NCBI RefSeq assembly: GCF_014235185.1
Contig: NZ_CP060131.1
Coordinates: 5,463,501 to 5,527,500, forward strand
Length of the DNA: 64,000 bases
Origin: Pseudonocardia petroleophila
Lineage (GTDB): Bacteria; Actinomycetota; Actinomycetes; Mycobacteriales; Pseudonocardiaceae
Reading direction: 5' to 3'
In this document: piece by piece, positions 1-6,501 of the stretch
Numbering within the stretch: position 1 is the first letter of the stretch
Layout: every line of letters begins with the position of its first letter
Notes under the pieces: generated by a model
Told to the model about the DNA's origin: nothing
Databases searched by the model: none
Seen by the model: only the letters and a program-made list of their open reading frames with translations
Made by a program: the position numbers and the translations under genes

Positions 1-980
1 AGCTCGCCGGGGCGCACCAGCACGCGGCCGAGCACGTCGCCGACGAGCAGCAGCACCGCCCCGGACAGCGCGGAGGCCGGCAGCAGCCAGCGGTAGTCGG
101 GCCCGGTGAAGGTGCGCACGATGTGCGGCACCACCAGCCCGACGAACGCGATCGGCCCGCACGCCGCGGTGGCCCCGCCCGCGAGCAGGGTGATCGCGAC
201 GATCCCGAGCACCCGGGTGCGCCGCACGGAGTGGCCCAGCGAGCGCGCGACGTCGTCGCCGAGGGACAGCGCGTTCAGGGCCGGTGCCGAGGCCAGCGCC
301 ATCAGGGCCCCCGCGCCGAGGAACCAGACGACGTTCGTCAGCACCTCGCCGTCGCGGCCGGCCAAGGAGCCGACGGCCCAGAACCGGTACGCGTCGAGCG
401 TGGCGACGTCGACGAGGATCACCGCGGACGTCAGCGCGCCCAGCAGGGCGCTGATCGCCGACCCGGCCAGCGCGAGCGTCACCGGCGTGGCCCCACCGCG
501 CCCGACCGACCCCAGCACGAACACCGCCACGCTCGCCGCGGCGGCGCCGGCGAAGGCGAACCAGACGTAGCCGAGCGGGTCGGTGACGCCGAACAGGTAG
601 ATCCCGATGACGACCAGGAACGCGGCACCGGCGTTGACGCCGAGCAGCCCGGGATCGGCCAGCGGGTTGCGGGTGTGGCCCTGGATGAGCGCCCCGGACA
701 GCCCGAGCGCCGCACCGGCGACGAGGCCGAGGACCGTGCGCGGGATGCGCAGCGAGCGCACCACGATGTGGTCCTCCAGGCTGAGGTCGGGGCGGACCAG
801 CGCGTCCCAGACGACGCCCGGCGGGATCGGCTTCGCCCCGACGGCCACGCTGAGCAGCGCCCCCGCGACGAGCGCCGCCAGCAGCAGCACCAGCCCGACG
901 ATCCGGCGCCCGCGCAGGGACCGGCGCGGCGCACGGGGCGGCCCGGTGGTCGGGCCGGGCACGGGGGTGACCGTGCTCAA
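1..980 (-). CDS. FecCD-family iron-siderophore ABC transporter permease (3' end cut by window edge)
   Basis: This is an inner-membrane permease that imports Fe(III)-siderophores together with an ATPase and a binding lipoprotein, both presumably beyond the window edge. The reading frame shows the FecCD/BtuC pattern: a first membrane helix after about 30 residues, then RIPRTVLGLVAGAALGLSGA, the motif GHTRNPLADPGLLGVNAGA, later LGDDVARSLGHSVRRTR, and CGPIAFVGLVVPHIVR. I chose TTG at 978-980 because GGAG lies six bases upstream. An in-frame ATG at 1020-1022 exists but overlaps the operator-like box at 1021-1039 and has no ribosome binding site. The C-terminus, probably only the last helix, is missing. 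Family assignment is firm; the siderophore is unknown. Confidence 0.9.
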   Translation of the reverse strand, partial: MSTVTPVPGPTTGPPRAPRRSLRGRRIVGLVLLLAALVAGALLSVAVGAKPIPPGVVWDALVRPDLSLEDHIVVRSLRIPRTVLGLVAGAALGLSGALIQGHTRNPLADPGLLGVNAGAAFLVVIGIYLFGVTDPLGYVWFAFAGAAAASVAVFVLGSVGRGGATPVTLALAGSAISALLGALTSAVILVDVATLDAYRFWAVGSLAGRDGEVLTNVVWFLGAGALMALASAPALNALSLGDDVARSLGHSVRRTRVLGIVAITLLAGGATAACGPIAFVGLVVPHIVRTFTGPDYRWLLPASALSGAVLLLVGDVLGRVLVRPGE

Positions 981-1020
981 TGGGGTCTCCTCGGGGGCCG
1001 AATCCTGTGCTGTGCTCACC

Positions 1021-1039
1021 ATAGGTGAGCCTCGCCTTG
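1021..1039 (-). promoter_or_regulatory. IdeR/DtxR-like iron box upstream of the permease
   Basis: Read on the minus strand the site is CAAGGCGAGGCTCACCTAT. It matches 13 of 19 positions of the classical IdeR/DtxR box TTAGGTTAGGCTAACCTAA, including the AGGCT core and ACCTA arm. It sits 40-60 bases before the TTG start of the permease, where an iron-loaded repressor would block transcription. Binding is inferred, not shown. Confidence 0.6.
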
Positions 1040-1098
1040 TGACCTACCCCGTCGGGTCACCGAATGTGCCGGCGCCCGTCCCGTGCTGGGATCCGGGC

Positions 1099-1824
1099 AT
1101 GGACCGCATCTGGCCACTCCCCGCCGTCGACGACCCCGCGCTCGTCGACCACTACGCCTATCCCGACGTCGACGCCCCCTACGTCCGCGTCAACTTCGTC
1201 TCCAGCCTGGACGGGGCCGTCTCCGTCGACGGGCTCTCCGGCGGCCTGGGCACCGACGCCGACAAGCGCGTGTTCGGCGTGCTCCGGCAGCTGGCGCAGG
1301 TGGTGCTCGTCGGGGCCGGGACCGCCCGCGCCGAGGGCTACCGCGGTGCGCGCAGGCCGACGATCGGCACCGACACCCCGCCGCCGGTCGCCGTCGTCAC
1401 CGGGTCAGCCGATCTCGACCCGGAGGCCGGGCTGTTCACCGACACGCAGGTCCCGACGATCGTCCTCACCACGGCCGGGGCCCCCCGCGCGCACCGCGAC
1501 CGGCTCGCCGCCGCCGGGGCCGACGTCGCCGTCCTCGACGACCTCTCCCCCGCCGCCCTGCTCGCCGAGCTGGGCCGGCGCCGCCTGAACCGGGTCCTGT
1601 GCGAGGGCGGGCCGTCGCTGCACGGGGCGCTGGTGGACCACGACGCCGTCGACGAGCTGTGCCTCACCCTCTCGCCGCTGCTCGCCGCGGGCGACGCCGG
1701 CCGCATCGCCGTCGGGGGGACGGGGGGCGCGCCCCGCCCGATGGCGCTGGTCGGGGCCCTGCACGAGGAGGGGGCGCTCCTGCTCCGCTACCGCCGGTCC
1801 GGCGATGTTCAGGACCGTGACTAG
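1099..1824 (+). CDS. RibD C-terminal-domain reductase (pyrimidine reductase family)
   Basis: This 241-residue protein belongs to the RibD C-terminal/dihydrofolate-reductase-fold family, which reduces pyrimidine-type substrates with NADPH. The N-terminal segment has NFVSSLDGAVS, the usual substrate and cofactor strand. The middle has VLVGAGTARAEGYRG and the C-terminal part has LCEGGPSLHGALV, both typical of the family. The deaminase half of riboflavin RibD is absent, so its role in riboflavin synthesis is uncertain. It is transcribed away from the iron permease, with the IdeR-like box between them. I start at the ATG that opens MDRIWPLP; the frame is open upstream but carries no family sequence. 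Confidence 0.85.
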   Translation: MDRIWPLPAVDDPALVDHYAYPDVDAPYVRVNFVSSLDGAVSVDGLSGGLGTDADKRVFGVLRQLAQVVLVGAGTARAEGYRGARRPTIGTDTPPPVAVVTGSADLDPEAGLFTDTQVPTIVLTTAGAPRAHRDRLAAAGADVAVLDDLSPAALLAELGRRRLNRVLCEGGPSLHGALVDHDAVDELCLTLSPLLAAGDAGRIAVGGTGGAPRPMALVGALHEEGALLLRYRRSGDVQDRD

Positions 1825-1837
1825 TCCGATCGGGTGA

Positions 1838-1862
1838 GTTAGTGGGAGGTTGCACCGGGTAC
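1838..1862 (+). promoter_or_regulatory. Possible stress-sigma-factor promoter (GTTA-N15-GGGTAC)
   Basis: GTTA at 1838-1841 and GGGTAC at 1857-1862, 15 bases apart, resemble the GTTT-N14-17-GGGTAT promoters used by actinobacterial SigB/SigF-type factors. The site precedes the Asp23 stress operon, which fits. Between it and the start codon lies a 6-bp inverted repeat, GTCCGT-acgca-ACGGAC (1874-1890). Matches are imperfect. Confidence 0.35.
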
Positions 1863-1912
1863 CTGCGTCCTAAGTCCGTACGCAACGGACGTGAACGACC
1901 TGAGGAGCGCTA

Positions 1913-2389
1913 ATGACCACCCCCACGCCCACCCCCAGCCCCACCACCGGCGCCAGCCCCGCCCGCCTCGCCGACGACACCACGCAGGGCAAGACCACCA
2001 TCGCCGCGTCGGTCGTGCAGAAGATCGCCGGCATCGCCGCGCGTGAGATCTCCGGCGTGCACTCGATGGGTGGCGGCGTGTCCCGCGCCTTCGGCGCCCT
2101 GCGCGAGCGCATCCCCGGCGGCGGCACCGGCGCCTCGAACATCGCGGGCGTCCAGGTCGAGGTCGGCGAGAAGCAGGCCGCGGTCGACCTCGACATCGTC
2201 GTCGAGTATGGCGCGTCCATCGTGGACCTCGCCCGCGCGGTGCGCCGCAACGTCATCACCGCCGTCGAGCGCATGACGGGCCTCGAGGTCATCGAGGTCA
2301 ACATCGCCGTCAACGACATCCACCTGCCGTCCGAGGACGACGGTGCCTCCGAGGACGTCGTCGTCGCGCAGCCGTCGCGGGTCGAGTGA
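1913..2389 (+). CDS. Asp23/Gls24 family envelope stress protein
   Basis: A 158-residue alkaline-shock (Asp23/Gls24, DUF322) protein. After a Pro/Thr-rich tail of about 25 residues the domain begins with KTTIAASVVQKIAGIAAREISGVHSMGG. It then has VEVGEKQAAVDLDIVVEYGASIVDLARAVRRNVITAVERMTGLEVIEVNIAVNDI, the standard core. Proteins of this family sit at the cell membrane through AmaP and stabilise the envelope under stress. The start ATG has GAGGAG just upstream. It is the first gene of an operon that also holds another Asp23 protein, a DUF2273-type small membrane protein and AmaP. Confidence 0.93.
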   Translation: MTTPTPTPSPTTGASPARLADDTTQGKTTIAASVVQKIAGIAAREISGVHSMGGGVSRAFGALRERIPGGGTGASNIAGVQVEVGEKQAAVDLDIVVEYGASIVDLARAVRRNVITAVERMTGLEVIEVNIAVNDIHLPSEDDGASEDVVVAQPSRVE

Positions 2390-2760
2390 CGGAGTCCGAC
2401 ACCATGGCTGGACCCACCGGAGCCCCGGTCGGCGGTGCCCGGACCGCCGACACCGACGCGCTCGCGGAGCTCGTCGCCGCCGCGGTGACCGCGCACCCCG
2501 CGGTCGCCCGGCTCGACGGCGGCTTGTTCGGGTCCGTCGCGACCTACCTGCCCGGCCGCCGCCTCGTCGGCGTGCGGATCGGGCAGGGCACGGAGCCGGT
2601 CGAGCTCGGCGTGGTGCTGCACCTGAGCGCCCGCATCCCGGACGTCGCCCGCGAGCTGCGGCGCGAGGTCTCGGCCCTGTGCGGCGGCACCGCCGTGAAC
2701 ATCACGGTGGCGGACCTGGCGGTCCCCGCGGCCGTGGTCGGCCCGCCGGCCACGGCCTGA
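2386..2760 (+). CDS. Short Asp23-like protein of the stress operon
   Basis: This 124-residue product overlaps the preceding stop codon by four bases (GTGA), which implies translational coupling. The sequence ALAELVAAAVTAHPAVARLDGG, then GVRIGQGTEPVELGVVLHLSARIPDVARELRREVSALCGGTAVNITVADL follows the layout of Asp23 domains (clearing of a start segment, beta strands, a helix, then a last strand), but it is weakly conserved. A Met at 2404 is an alternative start. Its place in the operon supports a role with the other Asp23 proteins; the biochemical function is unknown. Confidence 0.75.
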   Translation: MTESDTMAGPTGAPVGGARTADTDALAELVAAAVTAHPAVARLDGGLFGSVATYLPGRRLVGVRIGQGTEPVELGVVLHLSARIPDVARELRREVSALCGGTAVNITVADLAVPAAVVGPPATA

Positions 2761-2773
2761 CCGGCCCGGCGCG

Positions 2774-3046
2774 ATGACGGCGGACGATCCGTCCGGACGG
2801 ATGACGCCGGAGCAGCGCGCGGAGTACCGCGCGTTCGTCCGCGACCACCATCCCGACCGCGGCGGCGACCCGGAGTTCTTCGTGGCCGGGCTCGCCCGGC
2901 TCCGGGCCGGCCGGGCGGCGCCGCCCCCGGACGACCGCCGGTACGACGCCCCGATCGAGATCGTCAGCCCGCTGCCACTGCCCGTCCGGGTGGTGGTGGC
3001 CCTCATCCGCACCGTGCGCCGCAACCGCGAACGCCGCGTCGACTAG
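2774..3046 (+). CDS. Small J-like protein with HPD motif
   Basis: A 90-residue protein. Residues about 10-40 read MTPEQRAEYRAFVRDHHPDRGGDPEFF, which contains the HPD tripeptide that in DnaJ proteins stimulates Hsp70. The DRGGD that follows is also common in J-domains. Only helices II and III of a J-domain are present and the C-terminal half carries a hydrophobic stretch (LPLPVRVVVALIRTV) that could be amphipathic or membrane-associated. It lies inside the Asp23 operon, 13 bases after the previous gene. Whether it recruits DnaK to the envelope-stress complex is speculation. Confidence 0.75.
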   Translation: MTADDPSGRMTPEQRAEYRAFVRDHHPDRGGDPEFFVAGLARLRAGRAAPPPDDRRYDAPIEIVSPLPLPVRVVVALIRTVRRNRERRVD

Positions 3047-3090
3047 TCGACCGCCGTCCGGCCGCACCGCCCCTCACCACAGGAGAACCC

Positions 3091-3270
3091 ATGAACGCCA
3101 CCCACACCGGCCTGCTGGCCGGTCTCATCCTCGGCGCCACCGGCGCGATCGGCGGCTTCGGCGCGTTCCTCGTCGCCCTCGTCATCGGCATCGTCGGACT
3201 CGTCGTCGGCCGCGTGCTCGACGGCGAGCTCGACCTGAACGCGGTGCTGGGCCGGGGTCGGGACCGGTGA
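3091..3270 (+). CDS. DUF2273-like small membrane protein
   Basis: A 59-residue protein with AGGAG six bases before its ATG. It is almost entirely hydrophobic from residue 8 to 44 (GLLAGLILGATGAIGGFGAFLV, then ALVIGIVGLVVGRV), enough for one helical hairpin. It ends in a short polar tail (DGELDLNAVLGRGRDR). Small DUF2273 membrane proteins of this shape regularly accompany Asp23 and AmaP genes. Its stop codon overlaps the GTG of the next Asp23 gene. Confidence 0.8.
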   Translation: MNATHTGLLAGLILGATGAIGGFGAFLVALVIGIVGLVVGRVLDGELDLNAVLGRGRDR

Positions 3271-3653
3271 GCGGGTCCGACGCCGCCGCCTCCCCCGAGG
3301 AGCGCGGCCGGCTCGACATCCACCCGACGGTGCTGCGCAAGATCGTCGAGCACGCCGCCGACGGCACCCCCGGCACGCTGCGCCACGAGCGTCGCCTCGC
3401 CGGGGTCGGCGTCGGGCAGGCCGGCTCCACCGCGAAGATCAGCGACGGCCCCGACGGCGCCGTCGACGTCGCGCTGGAGCTGACGCTCCAGTACCCCGCG
3501 CCCGTCCGCCGGACGGTCGACGCGGTCCGCGGCCGGGTGGGCGACGAGCTCACCCGCATCACCGGCCGCCGCATCCGCAACCTCGCCGTCACCGTGTCCG
3601 GCCTCCGTGGACCCGACGACGGCTCCACCGGCTCCGGCTCCCGAGTCCAGTAG
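3267..3653 (+). CDS. Second Asp23/Gls24 family protein
   Basis: A 128-residue Asp23/Gls24-type protein starting at GTG that overlaps the preceding TGA. The domain is recognisable in LDIHPTVLRKIVEHAADGTPGTL, VDVALELTLQYPAPVRRTVDAVRGRVGDELTRITGRRIRNLAVTVSGL. It lacks the strict core of the first copy, so the two probably differ in partner rather than being redundant. It lies between the small membrane protein and the DUF6286/AmaP pair. Function is inferred from family and operon. Confidence 0.88.
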   Translation: MSGSDAAASPEERGRLDIHPTVLRKIVEHAADGTPGTLRHERRLAGVGVGQAGSTAKISDGPDGAVDVALELTLQYPAPVRRTVDAVRGRVGDELTRITGRRIRNLAVTVSGLRGPDDGSTGSGSRVQ

Positions 3654-3656
3654 GAG

Positions 3657-4202
3657 ATGACCATGCGTGTCCTGCTCAGGGTCCTCGCCCCGCTGCTCGG
3701 CCTCGCGCTGGCCGCGGTCGGCGTCCTGACCGTCATCGAGGTCGTCGCCGCGTGGGTGCGGACCCCCGCCACCACCGGCCTGCTCGTCCCGTGGCCCGAC
3801 TGGCGGGCCTCCCTGGAGGCGCTGACCTGGGCGGACGCGCCGGTTCCCGCCATCGCGATCGGCGTCGCGGTCCTCGGCCTGATCCTGCTGCTGATCGGCC
3901 TGCTCGCTCGTCGCCACGACATCGCGCTGACCTCCCCCGCCCCCGAGGTCGCCGTCACGACCTCCCCGCGGGTGCTCGCCCGGCTCGTCGGGCGCCGGGT
4001 CCGCGCCGCCGACGGGGTGGCCGCCGCGTCGGTCACCGCGACCGCCCGCAAGGTCTCCGTCGGCGCCCAGGCCTGGACCGACGCTGGGTCCGAACTCCGC
4101 AGCAGCGTCTCCTCCACCGTCGACACCCTGCTCGACGAGCTGCCGCTGGCCCGCCGCCCGCGCGTCGCCGTCACCGTGCAGGAGAGGAAGGGCCCCCGAT
4201 GA
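3657..4202 (+). CDS. DUF6286-type membrane protein of the Asp23 operon
   Basis: A 181-residue protein with two N-terminal membrane helices (residues about 5-33 and 63-86) followed by a soluble domain of about 95 residues (DIALTSPAPEVAVTTSPRVLARLVGRRV to VAVTVQERKG). This is the layout of DUF6286 proteins found beside actinobacterial Asp23 genes. A second ATG at 3663 is possible. The stop overlaps the start of the AmaP-like gene by four bases (ATGA). It is likely a membrane anchor or partner for the Asp23 proteins; direct evidence is lacking. Confidence 0.82.
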   Translation: MTMRVLLRVLAPLLGLALAAVGVLTVIEVVAAWVRTPATTGLLVPWPDWRASLEALTWADAPVPAIAIGVAVLGLILLLIGLLARRHDIALTSPAPEVAVTTSPRVLARLVGRRVRAADGVAAASVTATARKVSVGAQAWTDAGSELRSSVSSTVDTLLDELPLARRPRVAVTVQERKGPR

Positions 4203-4855
4203 CCGTCTCGATGGAGAAGCCGGCCGATCCGCCGCCCGCCCCGCACTCGGGTGCGCTCAAGCGCCGCTCGAGGTCGGCCGTCGCGCGGTCCGCCGGTGGC
4301 GACCGCTCGGTGCTGGTGCTGCTCGGCCTCGTCGTGCTCGCCGCCGGCGTGCTGGTCGCCCTGCTGGGCTACGGCGTGTTCGGGGCCGACCGCGCCGGGC
4401 GGCCGCTGCTCGACCCGGTCGTCGTCGACGTCCTGCGGGCCCAGCCGCTGATCGCGCGGATCGTCGCGATCGCCGTCGGGCTCCTGCTGCTGGTGCTCGG
4501 CCTGACCTGGGCCGCCCGCTCGCTGCGCCCGGAGCGCAAGCCGGACCTGGTCATCGACCGCGGCCCGACGACGGCCATCACCGTCAGCTCCTCCGCGGCG
4601 GCCGACGCGCTCGCCGCGCAGGCCGCCGACCTGCCCGGCGTCGGCCGGGCCAAGGCCCGCATGGTCGGCACCGAGGACGCCCCGGCGCTGCGCGTGTGGG
4701 TGTGGCTCTCCGACGACGCCGACGTCCGCGACGTGCTGGAGAGGCTGCACGGCCAGGTCCTGACCTCGGCCCGCTCCTCGCTCGGGATCGCCGCCCTCCC
4801 GGTGGCCGTCCGCCTGGAGCTCGACCAGGCCACCAGCGGCCCGCGGGTCTCCTGA
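4199..4855 (+). CDS. amaP: Alkaline shock response membrane anchor protein AmaP-like
   Basis: A 218-residue protein with the AmaP layout: a basic N-terminal tail, two membrane helices (residues about 40-62 and 88-113), then a soluble domain of about 100 residues (ITVSSSAAADALAAQAADLPGVGRAKARM and RVWVWLSDDADVRDVLERLHGQV). AmaP anchors Asp23 to the membrane. The gene is last in the run and its start overlaps the previous stop (ATGA). The symbol rests on layout and operon rather than strong residue identity. Confidence 0.8.
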   Translation: MTVSMEKPADPPPAPHSGALKRRSRSAVARSAGGDRSVLVLLGLVVLAAGVLVALLGYGVFGADRAGRPLLDPVVVDVLRAQPLIARIVAIAVGLLLLVLGLTWAARSLRPERKPDLVIDRGPTTAITVSSSAAADALAAQAADLPGVGRAKARMVGTEDAPALRVWVWLSDDADVRDVLERLHGQVLTSARSSLGIAALPVAVRLELDQATSGPRVS

Positions 4856-4925
4856 CACCGCCGCACGCCTCCACCGCGACACCTTCACCGCTGCCACACC
4901 GGCCCTGCGACACGCTGCCCCGGTC

Positions 4926-6497
4926 ATGATCGGGAACCCACGCCGCGTCGTCGCAGGGCTGTTGTGCCTGTCCGCCCTGCTGGCCGGGTGCGCGGTCGGC
5001 CCGTCGGAGCGGCCCCCGGTGGCGGTGCGCGGGCCGGACGGGCTCCCCGCCGCACCCGTGGCGCCCCCCGGGCCGTCGGTCCCCGCCGTGCCGCCGCTGC
5101 AGGCCCAGGACACCTCGATCCCGTTCGCCGACTGCACCGCGGGTGCGTTCGCCGCGTACGGGGTCGCCGTGCCCGCCGACCGCACGCTGCGCGTCGAGTG
5201 CGGGGAGTTGCCCGTCCCGGCCGACCCGGACCGCCCCGAGCAGGGCAGCGTGCTGCTCGGCGTCGTGCGGGTCGGTTCCGCGGGCGCCCCGCTCGACGGG
5301 CCGCCGCTGCTCGCCGTCGGCGACAGCGCCACCGACCCGACCGCGGGCCACGCCCTCGCCGTCGCCGCGCGCGTCGCACCCGCCGTCCTCGGCACCTACA
5401 CGGTGATCGGGCTGGACCGGCGCGGGGCGGGGGCCGACCGCATCGACTGCGCCGACCCCGCCGCGCGTGCGGCACTCGTCGACGCCGACCCCGCCGCCAC
5501 CTCGGAGACCGACCTCGCCGGGCTGCTGGAGCGGGCGCGGTCGGTGGTGCAGGACTGCAACCTCGCCGTGCCCTCCGCACTGGCCGGGTTCCGCAGCTCC
5601 GCGACCGCCGCCGACGTCGAGCAGCTGCGGGTCCGGCTCGGCGTGGCCCGGCTCTCCGCGGTCGGCACGGGTGACGGCGCGGGCGCGCTCGACACCTGGG
5701 CCCGCACCGCGCCGGGCGGGGTCGGCCGCCTCGTCCTCGACGGTCCGCCCGACACCACCGTCACCGAACCGGACCGCAGCACCGCCCGCGCGGCCTCCGC
5801 CGACGCCGCGTTCGACGCGTTCGCGCTGGCCTGCACCGGCGGTGGCACCTGCCCGCTCGGAGCCGATCCGCGGGCCGCCGTCACCGCGCTCGCCGACGCC
5901 CTGCGCACCCGTCCGCTGGCCGCGACCGACGGGCGTCGGCTCACCGCGGGCGCCGCGCTGCTCACCGTGCTCACGGTGCTCCCCCGGCCCGACGACTGGC
6001 CCGCACTGGCCGGGGCGCTCGCCGCGGCCGCCGCGGGCGACCCCACCGGCCTGCTCGGCCTGCTGGACCCGGTGACCGGCCCGGCCGGGGGCTTCGACGG
6101 GATGCTCGCCACGGCCTGCAACGACGACCCGGCGCGGCTGTCCCCGCCGGAGGTGAGCGCGCTCGCCACGACCCTGCGCACCGACCACCCGCTCGTCGGC
6201 GGCACGCTCGCCATCGGGCTGCTGGCCTGCGCGCCGTGGCCGGCCGGGACGGCGCGGTCCGCCCCCGACCCCGCAGGGACCCTGCCGCCGGTGCTGGTGG
6301 TGGGCACCGCGGCCGACCCGCGGCACCCGGCCGAGGGCGCCCGGCGGGTCGCCGAGCAGTACCCGACCGGCGCGTTCCTCAGCTGGCAGGGGGCCGGCAC
6401 CGGCGCCTACCCGCGGACGCCGTGCGTCCGGGCCGCGGTCGACACCCTGCTCGTGGACGGCCTGCCCCCCGCGTCGGGCACGCTCTGCCCGCCGTGA
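4926..6497 (+). CDS. Alpha/beta-hydrolase-like lipoprotein, probable pseudoenzyme
   Basis: A 523-residue exported lipoprotein: basic N-terminus, hydrophobic stretch and lipobox LLAGC with Cys22. The body resembles the TAP/SlpD family of actinomycete secreted alpha/beta-hydrolases. The segments YTVIGLDRRGAG, a cap region, and a C-terminal PVLVVGTAADPRHPAEGARRVA are all in the expected order. The catalytic positions are abnormal. The nucleophile elbow reads GTGDGAG, with Asp about 250 where Ser is expected. The loop that should carry the catalytic His reads GAGTGAYP, with Thr about 492. Only the acid (GTAADP) is kept. It follows the Asp23 operon by 70 bases and may or may not be part of it. A binding or scaffolding role is inferred. 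Confidence 0.85.
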   Translation: MIGNPRRVVAGLLCLSALLAGCAVGPSERPPVAVRGPDGLPAAPVAPPGPSVPAVPPLQAQDTSIPFADCTAGAFAAYGVAVPADRTLRVECGELPVPADPDRPEQGSVLLGVVRVGSAGAPLDGPPLLAVGDSATDPTAGHALAVAARVAPAVLGTYTVIGLDRRGAGADRIDCADPAARAALVDADPAATSETDLAGLLERARSVVQDCNLAVPSALAGFRSSATAADVEQLRVRLGVARLSAVGTGDGAGALDTWARTAPGGVGRLVLDGPPDTTVTEPDRSTARAASADAAFDAFALACTGGGTCPLGADPRAAVTALADALRTRPLAATDGRRLTAGAALLTVLTVLPRPDDWPALAGALAAAAAGDPTGLLGLLDPVTGPAGGFDGMLATACNDDPARLSPPEVSALATTLRTDHPLVGGTLAIGLLACAPWPAGTARSAPDPAGTLPPVLVVGTAADPRHPAEGARRVAEQYPTGAFLSWQGAGTGAYPRTPCVRAAVDTLLVDGLPPASGTLCPP

Positions 6498-6501
6498 CCG
6501 G

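Noticed and set aside
3182..5395. A 737-residue minus-strand frame opposite the Asp23 operon
   Set aside because: Low-complexity Ser/Ala/Arg-rich translation typical of antisense frames in high G+C DNA; the plus strand is fully used by overlapping real genes.
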